A stretch of 64,000 nt of DNA from Dactylosporangium sp. AC04546 (GTDB taxonomy: Bacteria > Actinomycetota > Actinomycetes > Mycobacteriales > Micromonosporaceae): positions 303,711-367,710 of the forward strand of contig NZ_JAHYSG010000001.1 in NCBI RefSeq assembly GCF_022095675.1. The letters are read 5' to 3'. Below the pieces are notes generated by a model. That model worked only from the letters and a program-made list of their open reading frames with translations. It was not told the DNA's origin and ran no database searches. Of the stretch, positions 40,508 to 48,926 are shown piece by piece; within the stretch, counting starts at the first letter, position 1; every line of letters begins with the position of its first letter. The translations under genes were made by a program, and so were the position numbers.

Positions 40508-41268
40508 GCATCGCCGTGGAACGTGACAGCGGCGTGGTCCGGCTGACCATCGACCGTCCCGAGCGGCGCAACGCCCTCACCGTCGACGGGTTCGCCGAGC
40601 TCGGCCGGGTGCTCGGCGAGATCGCCCGGACACCGGCCGACCGCGCCGTGCTCATCACCGGCGCCGGCGGTGCGTTCTGCGCCGGCGCGGACCTGTCGGC
40701 CGGCGTGCCCGACGAGTCCGTGGTACGCATCATGGAGCGGATCAACGACACGGCCCGTGCCCTGCACCGGCTGCCGCAGCCGACCGTCGCCGCCGTCGGC
40801 GGGCCTGCGGTCGGCGCCGGGATGAGCCTCGCCCTCGGCTGCGATCTCGTCGTCGCCTCGCCGGCCGCGACCTTCTGCCAGGTCTTCGTCAAGCGCGGCC
40901 TGTCGCCCGACTTCGGCAGCAGCTGGCTGCTGCCCCGCCTGGTCGGCCTGCAGGCCGCCAAGCGGCTCGCGCTGCTCGGCGACACGATCACCGCCGAGCA
41001 TGCCCGCGACCTCGGTCTGGTGTCGGAGGTGACGGCCGCCGACGACCTGCTCGACACGGCCACCGCGCTCGCCCGCCGCCTCGCCGACGGACCGCCGATC
41101 GCGCTCGCCCTCACCAAGCGGCTCCTCGACGCCTCCTTCACCTCGACGTTCGACGACGCCCTCGACGCCGAGGCGGCCGCGTCCGCGGTCAACACCGCGA
41201 CCGAGGACGTCGCCGAGGCGTTCGCGGCGTTCGCCGCCAAGCGACCGGCCGTGTTCCGTGGCCGCTGA
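40504..41268 (+). CDS. Crotonase-fold enzyme lacking both classical glutamates
   Basis: 254-residue enoyl-CoA hydratase/isomerase-family protein. IDRPERRNALT and GAFCAGADLS are typical. By eye, Ser108 and Phe128 stand where rat hydratase has Glu144 and Glu164, and the SPDFGSSWLLPRLVG segment resembles a variant seen in the EchA group with ring-hydrolase or isomerase activity. Since a MaoC hydratase is encoded just upstream, this protein is unlikely to be the main hydratase; an isomerase or ring-cleaving role fits better. ATG at 40504 overlaps the MaoC stop; the next gene overlaps its end by 11 bp. Confidence 0.9.
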   Translation: MSIAVERDSGVVRLTIDRPERRNALTVDGFAELGRVLGEIARTPADRAVLITGAGGAFCAGADLSAGVPDESVVRIMERINDTARALHRLPQPTVAAVGGPAVGAGMSLALGCDLVVASPAATFCQVFVKRGLSPDFGSSWLLPRLVGLQAAKRLALLGDTITAEHARDLGLVSEVTAADDLLDTATALARRLADGPPIALALTKRLLDASFTSTFDDALDAEAAASAVNTATEDVAEAFAAFAAKRPAVFRGR

Positions 41269-42322
41269 CCGCGACGGGGGGCCGCTGCCGGTCCGCCCCG
41301 ACGATCCCGGGCGCGACTGGACCGAGCCCGGTGTGTACGAGGTCGGCGCCGGGCTGTACCGCATCCCGTTGCCGATGCCGGAGGACGGCCTGCGCGCGGT
41401 CAACGTCTACGCGGTCCGCGACGGCGACGCGATCGTCCTCGTCGACTCCGGCTGGGCGCTGCCGGAGGCACAGGCCCGGCTGCGGCACGCCCTGCGGGCC
41501 CTCGACGCCGACGAGGACCGGATCAGCCGGATCCTCGTCACCCACGCCCACCGCGACCACTACAACCTCGCGGTCCGGCTGCGGGAGCGGCACCCGCGGC
41601 TGCGGGTCGGCCTCGGCCTGGCCGAGGAGGGCACGCTGTGCGCCGCGCAGGCAATCGTCACCGAGCCCTGGGCCGCCCTGTGCGGGCAGCTGCGCCTCGG
41701 CGGCGCCGCCGCGCTCGCCAAGGAGGTCGTCGCCGACGTGCCCGTCGAGCACGACCCGGCCGACTGGGCGTTCCCCGACGAGTGGATCGACGCGCCGTCG
41801 GCCATCGCGCTCGACACCGCCACCTGGCAGGCGTACCCCACCCCGGGGCACACCCGCGGCCACGTCGTGTTCGTCGACGCCGCCCGCGACGTGATGTTCT
41901 GCGGCGACCATGTCCTGCCGCACATCACCCCGTCGATCGGCTTCGAGCCCAGCCCGGCCGTGTCGCCGCTGCGCGACTACCTCGACTCGCTGCGGCTCGT
42001 CCGCGACCTGCCCGACCGCACCATGCTGCCGGCACACGGCCACCCGGGGCCCAGTGTGCACGCCCGCGTCGACGAGCTCGTCGCCCACCACGACACCCGG
42101 CTGGACCAGACCGCCGCCGCTGTCGCAGCGGGTGCGGCCACCGCGCTGGAGGTCGCGCAGCGGCTGCGGTGGACCCGCCGCGGCCGCGCCTTCGACGACC
42201 TCGACGTGCTCAGCCGCTGCCTGGCCGTCACCGAGACCGCCGCGCACCTCGACGTCCTGACCGGCACCGGCCGGCTGCGGCGCACCGAGGACGACGGTGT
42301 CCGGCAGTACAGGACCGGGTAG
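41258..42322 (+). CDS. Metallo-beta-lactamase-fold hydrolase
   Basis: 354-residue MBL-fold protein. The metal motif THAHRDH gives His96, His98, Asp100 and His101, and further ligands lie in GHTRGHVV and FCGDHV. A C-terminal helical part of about 100 residues follows (SVHARVDELVAHHDTRL). Family members hydrolyse thioesters, lactones or similar bonds. Its placement between the crotonase and the IpdAB-like pair suggests it acts on a ring-opened or lactone intermediate. It starts at a GTG inside the previous gene (11-bp overlap) and ends directly before the next start codon. Confidence 0.9.
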   Translation: MAADRDGGPLPVRPDDPGRDWTEPGVYEVGAGLYRIPLPMPEDGLRAVNVYAVRDGDAIVLVDSGWALPEAQARLRHALRALDADEDRISRILVTHAHRDHYNLAVRLRERHPRLRVGLGLAEEGTLCAAQAIVTEPWAALCGQLRLGGAAALAKEVVADVPVEHDPADWAFPDEWIDAPSAIALDTATWQAYPTPGHTRGHVVFVDAARDVMFCGDHVLPHITPSIGFEPSPAVSPLRDYLDSLRLVRDLPDRTMLPAHGHPGPSVHARVDELVAHHDTRLDQTAAAVAAGAATALEVAQRLRWTRRGRAFDDLDVLSRCLAVTETAAHLDVLTGTGRLRRTEDDGVRQYRTG

Positions 42323-43177
42323 GTGCGCGACAAGGTCGTCTCGGCCGAGCAGGCGGTCGCGCTCATCGCCGACGGCGACGTTGTCGGCCTGCAGGCGGGC
42401 CCGACCCAGTGTGCGCCGATGACGCTCGTGCGCGAGATCATCCGTGCCGGCCGGCGCGACCTGTCGCTGGTCTGCCTCAGCGGCGGGCTGCCCGTCGACT
42501 GGCTCGCCGCCGCCGGATCGCTGGCCCGGTGCACGTTCGCCGCCGTCACGATGGAGCACTTCGGGCTGTGCCAGCGGTTCCGGCGCGGTGTCGAGACCGG
42601 CGCCATCGCCGTCGAGGAGCTGTCGGAGACCGCGCTGTACGCCCGGCTCGGCGCCGCCAGCCGCGGGCTGCCGTTCCTGCCGACACGCGGGCTGATCGGC
42701 ACCGACCTGCTCGACGTCGGCAACGACGCGCTGAAGGTCATCCCGGACCCGTTCGGCGGGCCGCCGGTCGTCGCCTGCCGCGCCCTGCGGCCGGACGTCG
42801 CCGTGCTGCATGCCCATCGCGCCGATCGCGCCGGCAACATCGGGATCGATCCGGGGGTACGGCTGCCCACCTTGACGACCATGCCCCGGGCGTCGCGGCG
42901 GGTGATCGTGTCGGTCGAGCGGATCGTCGGCTCGGCCGAGCTGCGGCGGGCGCCGGACCGCACGATCCTGCCCGGGTTCGCCGTCGACGCCGTGGTGGAG
43001 GCGCCGCTCGGCGCGCATCCGACGTCGCTGTTCCCGGCGTACGACTACGACGCCGGGTTCTTCACCGCGTGGGTCGAGGCCGCGGCCGACGACGACGCGT
43101 GCCAGGCGTTCCTGGACCGGTACGTGCGGGGCCCGGCGACCCAGCAGGAGTACCTCGAACTGATCGGCGAGCGGTGA
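42323..43177 (+). CDS. IpdA-like class I CoA-transferase-fold subunit A
   Basis: 284-residue alpha subunit of the class I CoA-transferase fold. In mycobacteria IpdAB is not a transferase: it hydrolyses the last ring of the steroid (COCHEA-CoA). Here VEELSETAL aligns by eye with the region of Mtb IpdA that holds the catalytic Glu105, which would be Glu102. The following LPFLPTR is shared. The GTG start abuts the preceding stop with no gap; the next gene overlaps by 4 bp. Either a ring-C-type hydrolase or a true CoA-transferase is possible; the context (KshA-like, FadA6-like, FadE pairs) favours the first. Confidence 0.87.
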   Translation: MRDKVVSAEQAVALIADGDVVGLQAGPTQCAPMTLVREIIRAGRRDLSLVCLSGGLPVDWLAAAGSLARCTFAAVTMEHFGLCQRFRRGVETGAIAVEELSETALYARLGAASRGLPFLPTRGLIGTDLLDVGNDALKVIPDPFGGPPVVACRALRPDVAVLHAHRADRAGNIGIDPGVRLPTLTTMPRASRRVIVSVERIVGSAELRRAPDRTILPGFAVDAVVEAPLGAHPTSLFPAYDYDAGFFTAWVEAAADDDACQAFLDRYVRGPATQQEYLELIGER

Positions 43178-43968
43178 CCGACTACTCGATCGACGAGCTG
43201 ATGATCGCGACGCTGGCCGCGTGCTTCGACAACGACGACCAGGTCTGCAACGGCCTGTCGTCCGTCCTGCCGGTGTGCGCGATCCAGCTGGCCAGACTGA
43301 CCCACGCCCCCGATCTCGTGTGGATCGCCGGATCGTCCGGGGTGGACCCGCTCGACCCGCGGCTCACCGCCTCCAGCTTCGAGGCCCCGCTGTGGCGCGA
43401 CGCCGTCATGTACCTCGAGCACTACGCCGAGTTCTGGGACTACGTGGCCAGCGACCGGTTCCTGCGCAAGTTCTGCGTCGGCGCGGCCCAGCTCGACGCG
43501 TACGGCAACGCCAACAACTCCGTCATCGGCGCGTTCGACCACCCGCGGGTGCGGCTGCCGGGCACCGCCGGGCTGGGCGACATGGGCGCGCTGGACAAGC
43601 AGCTCATCTACTGGGTCACCGACCACAGCCCGCGGACGCTGGTGGAGCGGGTCGACTTCCGCTCCGGCGCGGGCTACCTCGGCGGGCACGGCGAGCGGGC
43701 CCGCCTCGGCCTGCGCGGCGGGCCGGCGCTCGTCGTGACGAACCTGGCGGTCTTCGACTTCGCGCCGGAGTCGCAGCGCATGCGCCTGATCTCGGTACAC
43801 CCGGGCATCAGCGTCGACGACGTGCTGTCGGCGACCGGGTTCGCGCCGGTCCTCGCGCCCCGGGTCGCGACCACCACGCCGCCGACGGCCGAGCAGGTCC
43901 GCCTGATCCGCGAGCGGATCGACCCGCACGGCTACCGCAAGCGGGGCTTCCGTCCGCGCGACGAGTAG
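43174..43968 (+). CDS. IpdB-like subunit B
   Basis: 264-residue beta subunit partner of the IpdA-like protein. FCVGAAQLDAYGNANNSVIG corresponds to the GANQVDRYGNQNIS segment of IpdB, and NLAVFDFAPES...VHPGISVDDVLSATGF to its C-terminal part. True class I transferases carry a catalytic Glu near the SENG motif; that motif is not seen, as in IpdB. GTG at 43174 overlaps the A-subunit stop. It is the last gene of the locus that is linked by the operators. Confidence 0.87.
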   Translation: MTDYSIDELMIATLAACFDNDDQVCNGLSSVLPVCAIQLARLTHAPDLVWIAGSSGVDPLDPRLTASSFEAPLWRDAVMYLEHYAEFWDYVASDRFLRKFCVGAAQLDAYGNANNSVIGAFDHPRVRLPGTAGLGDMGALDKQLIYWVTDHSPRTLVERVDFRSGAGYLGGHGERARLGLRGGPALVVTNLAVFDFAPESQRMRLISVHPGISVDDVLSATGFAPVLAPRVATTTPPTAEQVRLIRERIDPHGYRKRGFRPRDE

Positions 43969-44019
43969 ACGCTCCGGCATCCGACCCGACGACACGGCCC
44001 GGGGCGAGGCCCGGCTCCT

Positions 44020-44424
44020 TCAGTGCGGTGAACCGCCAGCGCCGATGGCCGGCGGCTCCGTGTGCGTGCGCCAGGCGGTCCAGCCGCGGGTCAGGGCATA
44101 GGAGACCAGCAGGATCACGGTGATCACGCCGTCGACGACCAGGGCGTCGCGGGCGCCGGTGGTGCCGGCGCCGAAGGAGAGCCCGGCGACGGTCAGGCCC
44201 AGCTTGTTGAGGATGGTCAGCTCCCAGATCCCGGCATAGCGGCGCGGGCGGTACGCGAGCAGCAGGAACACGCCGGTGAACACGACGAGGCCGAGCATGC
44301 GCCAGGTCTCCACCATGCGGGTGTCGGGCCCGGCGTCGGCGACGGCGCCGGCCGAGCTGACCACCGCCACGGCGGCGCCCACCGCCGAGAGCACGAGCAG
44401 GATGCGGGCAATGCGGTCGTTCAT
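44020..44424 (-). CDS. Small integral membrane protein
   Basis: 134 residues, with about four hydrophobic segments (LLVLSAVGAAVAVVSS, GLVVFTGVFLLLAY, LGLTVAGLSFGAG, GVITVILLVSYAL). I do not recognise a family. ATG at 44424 has GAGGAAAC upstream. It is divergent from a TetR gene with two palindromic operators between, so it is probably the target of that regulator; a role as a small exporter or membrane sensor would fit. Confidence 0.75.
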   Translation of the reverse strand: MNDRIARILLVLSAVGAAVAVVSSAGAVADAGPDTRMVETWRMLGLVVFTGVFLLLAYRPRRYAGIWELTILNKLGLTVAGLSFGAGTTGARDALVVDGVITVILLVSYALTRGWTAWRTHTEPPAIGAGGSPH

Positions 44425-44440
44425 CGCGGAGTTTCCTCTC

Positions 44441-44477
44441 CCTAACACCGTTAGGATGCTACCCTAACACCGTTAGG
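44441..44477. promoter_or_regulatory. Tandem TetR operators between divergent genes
   Basis: The 15-mer CCTAACACCGTTAGG occurs at 44441-44455 and again, identical, at 44463-44477. Each is an inverted repeat CCTAAC-N3-GTTAGG. Their centres are 22 bp apart, about two helical turns. The second copy overlaps the ribosome site of the TetR gene at 44485. Confidence 0.88.
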
Positions 44478-44484
44478 GAGGTCG

Positions 44485-45015
44485 GTGTTGCGCGCACTAC
44501 AGGGGCTGAGCCCGCGGGCCCGCGAGATCGTGCGGGCCGCCGGCGACCTGCTGGAGCAGGACGGCCCGGAGGCGCTGTCGATGCGCCGCATCGCGGCCGA
44601 GCTGGGGATCCGCGCGGCCTCGCTCTACGAGCACGTCCGCGACAAGCCGGCGTTGGAGGCGGCGCTGATCTCGGCCGGGTTCGAGGAGCAGGCCGAGCTG
44701 TTCGCCCGGGCGGTCGAGGGGGCGACCGACCCGATCGGGGCACTCACCGTCGCCTACCGGGACTTCGCCCGGCGCCGCCCCAACCTGTACCGGCTGATGA
44801 CCGAGCGCCCGCTGCGCCGCGACCTGCTGGTCCCGGGCGTCGAGGAGGCGGCCGCGCAGCCGCTGCTCGCAGCGACGGGCGGCGACCCGGACCGGGCCCG
44901 GGCGATCTGGGCCTTCGCGCACGGCATGGTGATCCTGGAGCTCAACGGCCGGTTCCCGGCGGACGCCGAACTCGACGGCGCCTGGGAACGGGGCGTCGCC
45001 GCGTTCACAGAATGA
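44485..45015 (+). CDS. TetR-family regulator
   Basis: 176-residue TetR protein. HTH: ALSMRRIAAELGIRAASLYEHV (about residues 31-52). The C-terminal part (AYRDFARRRPNLYRLMTERPL) is like the WHG domain of many actinobacterial TetRs. GTG at 44485 has GGGAGG upstream; TTG at 44488 is an alternative. The tandem operators at 44441-44477 directly precede it, so it should repress itself and the divergent membrane protein gene. Unrelated in sequence context to the large regulon. Confidence 0.92.
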   Translation: MLRALQGLSPRAREIVRAAGDLLEQDGPEALSMRRIAAELGIRAASLYEHVRDKPALEAALISAGFEEQAELFARAVEGATDPIGALTVAYRDFARRRPNLYRLMTERPLRRDLLVPGVEEAAAQPLLAATGGDPDRARAIWAFAHGMVILELNGRFPADAELDGAWERGVAAFTE

Positions 45016-45027
45016 CGAGCTCGTCAG

Positions 45028-45711
45028 TCACGGATGCTTCGGACGATACTCGACCTCGGGCCGGCCCGGACCGCCGTAGCGCGGTTCGCGGACCACCAGG
45101 CCGGTGTCGGCGAGGTGCTCCAGGTAGCGGCGGGCCGTCACGCGGGAGGTGCCGGTGCGGGCTGCCGCCTCGGCGGCGGAGAGGCCGGCCGTTTCGCGCA
45201 GCGCGGCCAGGATGTGGTCGAGCGTGGCGACGTCCAGGCCCTTCGGCAGCGACGCGGCGTCGCCGGTACCGCGGAGCGTCGCGAAGACCCGGTCGACCTC
45301 GTGCTGTGCGGCCACCTCGCCGGCGCCGACGACCTGGCTGCGGTACTGCGCGTACCGCGTCAGCTTGTCGTGGAACGCCGCGAACGTGAACGGCTTGAGC
45401 AGGTAGTGCGTCACGCCCAGCGCCACCGCCGCGCGCACCATCGCGATGTCCCGCGCGGACGTCACGGCGAGCACGTCGGTGCCGCTGCCGGCCGCCCGCA
45501 GCGCCCGGCACACCTCCAAGCCGTGCTTGTCGGGCAGGTTGAGGTCCAGCAGCACCAGGTCGACCGGCTCGGCGCGCAGCACCGCGAGCGCCCCGCGGGC
45601 GGTGTGCGCGACCCCGACCACGGTGAAGCCGTCGAGCCGCTCCGTGTAGGCCCGGTGCGCGTCGGCGATGAGCGGCTCGTCGTCGACGACGAGGACCCGG
45701 ACGGCGGTCAT
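45028..45711 (-). CDS. Response regulator, CitB/DcuR/DctR type
   Basis: 227-residue two-component regulator. The receiver has Asp10/Asp11, phospho-acceptor Asp56 in LLDLNLP, Thr in AVTSARD and Lys in LLKPF. The C-terminal HTH (residues about 170-215, ETAGLSAAEAAARTGTSRVTARRYLEHL) is of the DcuR/CitB kind. It overlaps the kinase gene by 4 bp (ATGA) and probably activates the symporter at 47334 in response to an external carboxylate. Confidence 0.94.
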   Translation of the reverse strand: MTAVRVLVVDDEPLIADAHRAYTERLDGFTVVGVAHTARGALAVLRAEPVDLVLLDLNLPDKHGLEVCRALRAAGSGTDVLAVTSARDIAMVRAAVALGVTHYLLKPFTFAAFHDKLTRYAQYRSQVVGAGEVAAQHEVDRVFATLRGTGDAASLPKGLDVATLDHILAALRETAGLSAAEAAARTGTSRVTARRYLEHLADTGLVVREPRYGGPGRPEVEYRPKHP

Positions 45712-47249
45712 GACGCGCTCCGCAGCCGCACGGTGACCACCGCGCCGCCACCGTCGGCCGGGGCAACGTCGTACTGCCCGCCGTACCGCCGCACCACCTG
45801 GCCGACGAGCGCGAGGCCCAGGCCGCGGCCCTCGCGCTTGGTGGACCAGCCGCGGCGGAACGCGTCGGTGACGTGCTCGGCCGGCAGCCCCGGGCCGGTG
45901 TCGCCGACGCGGACCAGCACCTCACCGGCGTCCTGGCGGACCAGCACCGTGACCCGGCGCGGCGGGTCGGTGCCGGCCACCGCCTCCAGGGCGTTGTCGA
46001 CCAGGTTGCCGACCACGGTGATCAGGTCCCGGCTCGGCAGCGCCGCCGCGTCCAGCCGCGACTCCTCGTCGACGACCAGCTCGACGCCCCGCTCGGCGGC
46101 CTGCGCCGACTTGCCGAGCAGCAGCGCCGCGAGGGCCGGCTCGGTGACCGCGCCGACGACCCGGTCGGTGAGCCGCTGGGCGATCGCCAGCTCGGCGGTG
46201 GCCAGCCGCACGGCCTCGTCGGTGCGCCCGAGCTCCACCAGCGTCAGCACCGTGTGCAGGCGGTTCGCCGCCTCGTGGGCCTGGGCACGCAGCGCCTCGG
46301 TGAGGCCCCGCACCGAGTCGAGCTCGCCGGTGAGCGCGCGCAGCTCGGTGTGGTCGCGCAGGGTCAGCACGGTGCCGAGCCGCCGGCCGGCGAACTGGGT
46401 GGCCCGCTGGTTGGCCACGAGCACCCGGTCGCCGGCCAGCACCGGCTCGTCCTCGGCCGGCCGGCCCGACGCGACCAGCTCGGCGACGGCCGGCGGCAGG
46501 TCGGCGTCCCCGAGGCCCAGCAGGCGTTTCGCCTCGTCGTTGGCGAGGGCGACGCGGCCCTTGAGGTCGACGACGAGCAGCCCCTCGCGCACGGCGTGCA
46601 GGACGCCGTCGTAGTACTCGTACATCCGCGTCATCTCGGCCGGCCCGAGCCCGTGCGTCTGCCGGCGCAGCCGCCGGCTCAGCAGCCAGGCGCCGGCCGC
46701 GGCCAGCAGCAGCGCGGCGCCGGTGGCGACGGCGACCGCAGGCGCCTGGCGCAGCAGCCGCTGGTTCACGGCCTCGGTCGTGATGCCCACCGACACCAGC
46801 CCCGTGATCCGCCCGTCCGTCGCGTGGACCGGGACGACGGCGCGCACCGACTCGCCGAGGCTGCCGGTGAACGTCTCCACCACCTGGCCGCCCCGCAGTG
46901 CCGGCTCGATCGTGCCGCTGAACGGCTTGCCGATCAGGCTCGCCGTCGGGTGCGTGAACCGGGTCCGGTCGGGTGCCATGATCACGACGAAGTCGGTGTG
47001 CGTGGCGACCCGGGTCGCCTCCGCGTACGGCTGCAGGCGCGCCACCGGGTCCGGCGCGCTCACGGCGTCGACGACGGACGGCGAGCGGGCCACCGTCTCG
47101 GCGACGGAGAGCACGATGTCGGTCGCCGCGTCCTCGGCGTCGTCGCGGGCCAGCAGTACCGCACCGGCAGTACCGCCGGCGACGAGCAGGGACACGACGA
47201 GCACCTGCAGCGCGAACAGCTGCCCGGCGATGCTCCAGCGGCGGGTCAT
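45708..47249 (-). CDS. Sensor histidine kinase, CitA/DcuS/DctS type
   Basis: 513-residue membrane kinase. Two membrane helices (about residues 10-32 and 165-190) flank an extracytoplasmic sensor of the single Cache type. Then a PAS domain (EGLLVVDLKGRVALANDEA), an SPOB_a-like phosphoacceptor region (RAQAHEAANRLHTVLTL, probable His in AHEAANRLH) and the HATPase_c domain (NLVDNALEAV, GDTGPGLP, GRGLGLALV) follow. Family members sense C4-dicarboxylates or citrate. ATG at 47249 precedes RRWSIAGQLFALQ. It is divergent from the symporter gene at 47334 with 84 bp between, the expected layout for ligand-induced uptake. Confidence 0.94.
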   Translation of the reverse strand: MTRRWSIAGQLFALQVLVVSLLVAGGTAGAVLLARDDAEDAATDIVLSVAETVARSPSVVDAVSAPDPVARLQPYAEATRVATHTDFVVIMAPDRTRFTHPTASLIGKPFSGTIEPALRGGQVVETFTGSLGESVRAVVPVHATDGRITGLVSVGITTEAVNQRLLRQAPAVAVATGAALLLAAAGAWLLSRRLRRQTHGLGPAEMTRMYEYYDGVLHAVREGLLVVDLKGRVALANDEAKRLLGLGDADLPPAVAELVASGRPAEDEPVLAGDRVLVANQRATQFAGRRLGTVLTLRDHTELRALTGELDSVRGLTEALRAQAHEAANRLHTVLTLVELGRTDEAVRLATAELAIAQRLTDRVVGAVTEPALAALLLGKSAQAAERGVELVVDEESRLDAAALPSRDLITVVGNLVDNALEAVAGTDPPRRVTVLVRQDAGEVLVRVGDTGPGLPAEHVTDAFRRGWSTKREGRGLGLALVGQVVRRYGGQYDVAPADGGGAVVTVRLRSAS

Positions 47250-47333
47250 GGCGGTGTGTCCGTCCAGGCGGGGTTGTGAACAGAATGAACGTAACGGTGC
47301 CACGCCGATGAGACCTAGGCCACATTCAGCGGC

Positions 47334-48698
47334 ATGGACACCTCGCCCCCAGCGAGTCCCGCCCGCCGCCGGGACCGCACGCACTACCTGTACCTCGCGG
47401 TGATCGCCGCCGTCGTCGCCGGCATCGCGTTCGGGTTCGCGGCCCCCGCCGCGGCCGTGGAGCTCAAGCCGGTCGGCACCGGCTTCGTTAACCTCATCAA
47501 GATGATGATCAGCCCGCTGATCTTCTGCACCATCGTGCTCGGCGTCGGGTCGGTCCGCCAGGCGGCCAAGGTCGGCCGGGTCGGCGGCCTCGCCCTCGGC
47601 TACTTCCTGGTCATGTCGACCGTCGCCCTGGCCATCGGCCTGGTCGTCGGCAACATCGTCCACCCGGGCACCGGCCTGCACCTCAACGACGCGATCGCCA
47701 AGGCCGGCCAGAAGGCGGCCAGCGGGGCGCCGGCCGAGAGCACCGCCGACTTCGTCCTGGGCATCATCCCGACCTCGCTGCTGTCCTCGCTCACCGCCGG
47801 CGAGGTGCTGCAGACCCTGCTCGTGGCGCTGCTCGTCGGCTTCGCCGTCCAGGCGATGGGCACGCGCGGGGAGCCGGTGCTGGCCGCCGTCGGCATCATC
47901 CAGCGGCTCGTCTTCAAGGTCCTCGCAATGATCATGTGGCTCGCCCCGATCGGCGCGTTCGGCGCCATGTCGGCGGTGGTCGGCGCGACCGGCGTCGACG
48001 CGCTGAAGAGCCTCGCGCAGATCATGCTCGGCTTCTACGTGACCTGCGCGATCTTCGTCTTCGTCGTGCTCGGCCTGCTGATCAGGGTCGTCTCCGGGAT
48101 CAGCCTGTTCAAGCTGCTGCGGTACCTCGGGCGCGAGTTCCTGCTGATCCTCTCCACCTCGTCGTCGGAGTCGGCCCTGCCCCGCCTGATCGCCAAGATG
48201 GAGCACGTCGGCGTGAGCCGCCCGGTCGTCGGCATCACGGTCCCGACCGGCTACTCGTTCAACCTCGACGGCACGGCGATCTACCTGACGATGGCGTCGC
48301 TGTTCGTGGCGCAGGCCATGGACAACCCGCTGTCCCTGGCCGAGCAGATTTCCCTGCTCGGCTTCATGATCATCGCGTCGAAGGGTGCCGCCGGCATCAC
48401 CGGTGCCGGCCTGGCCACCCTGGCCGGCGGCCTGCAGAGCCACCGCCCGGACCTGGTCGACGGCGTCGGCCTGATCGTCGGCATCGACCGCTTCATGTCC
48501 GAGGCGCGGGCCCTGACCAACTTCGCCGGCAACGCCGTGGCCACGGTCGTCATCGGCACCTGGACGGGCGAGTTCGACCGCGACCGGGCTCGTGCGGTCC
48601 TGGCCGGCGAGGACCCGTTCGACGAGTCCACCATGGTCGACGAAACGCACGCCCCGGCCCCGGCACCCGTCCCGGCCGCGTCGCCGACCACCGCGTAG
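47334..48698 (+). CDS. Dicarboxylate/amino acid:cation symporter (DAACS family, DctA-like)
   Basis: 454-residue secondary transporter with eight membrane helices and two re-entrant hairpins. The hairpin motif STSSSESALPRL and the motif PTGYSFNLDGTAIY are the DAACS signatures. The C-terminal tail is Ala/Pro-rich. It imports succinate, fumarate, malate or similar acids with protons or sodium. Regulation by the adjacent CitA/DcuS-type two-component system is likely. A GC-rich hairpin follows. Confidence 0.95.
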   Translation: MDTSPPASPARRRDRTHYLYLAVIAAVVAGIAFGFAAPAAAVELKPVGTGFVNLIKMMISPLIFCTIVLGVGSVRQAAKVGRVGGLALGYFLVMSTVALAIGLVVGNIVHPGTGLHLNDAIAKAGQKAASGAPAESTADFVLGIIPTSLLSSLTAGEVLQTLLVALLVGFAVQAMGTRGEPVLAAVGIIQRLVFKVLAMIMWLAPIGAFGAMSAVVGATGVDALKSLAQIMLGFYVTCAIFVFVVLGLLIRVVSGISLFKLLRYLGREFLLILSTSSSESALPRLIAKMEHVGVSRPVVGITVPTGYSFNLDGTAIYLTMASLFVAQAMDNPLSLAEQISLLGFMIIASKGAAGITGAGLATLAGGLQSHRPDLVDGVGLIVGIDRFMSEARALTNFAGNAVATVVIGTWTGEFDRDRARAVLAGEDPFDESTMVDETHAPAPAPVPAASPTTA

Positions 48699-48711
48699 CC
48701 GGTCCCGATCC

Positions 48712-48741
48712 GTCGCGGGCGCCCCCCGGGGCGCCCGCGAC
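48712..48741 (+). terminator. GC-rich hairpin after the symporter
   Basis: A 14-bp complementary stem (48712-48725 with 48728-48741; about 13 bp with a 4-base loop in practice) lies 13 bp after the stop. There is no T-run. Confidence 0.65.
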
Positions 48742-48926
48742 TTCACGGAATGCTCGGTCCGCCGCGCGCCGGCCAGGTCATCATCGATGCGCGGCCGGTT
48801 GGGGTGCGTGCCGCTCGTCGGGGCCGGCCTGGTGGTGTTCAGGCGATCGGGTCCACCCTGCTCGCGTTCGAGGACCACATCTTCAGCACCCGCGGCGAAA
48901 TCGCGGCCTGACCGCCCTCGCCGCGC

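Noticed and set aside
38013..41240. 1075-codon open frame on the minus strand
   Set aside because: Antisense to ligase, MaoC and crotonase genes that all have catalytic motifs and ribosome sites; composition is not protein-like.
48750..48911. 54-codon open frame ending FSTRGEIAA on the plus strand
   Set aside because: No ribosome site, no recognisable domain and odd composition. It could be a decayed gene fragment but evidence is too weak.
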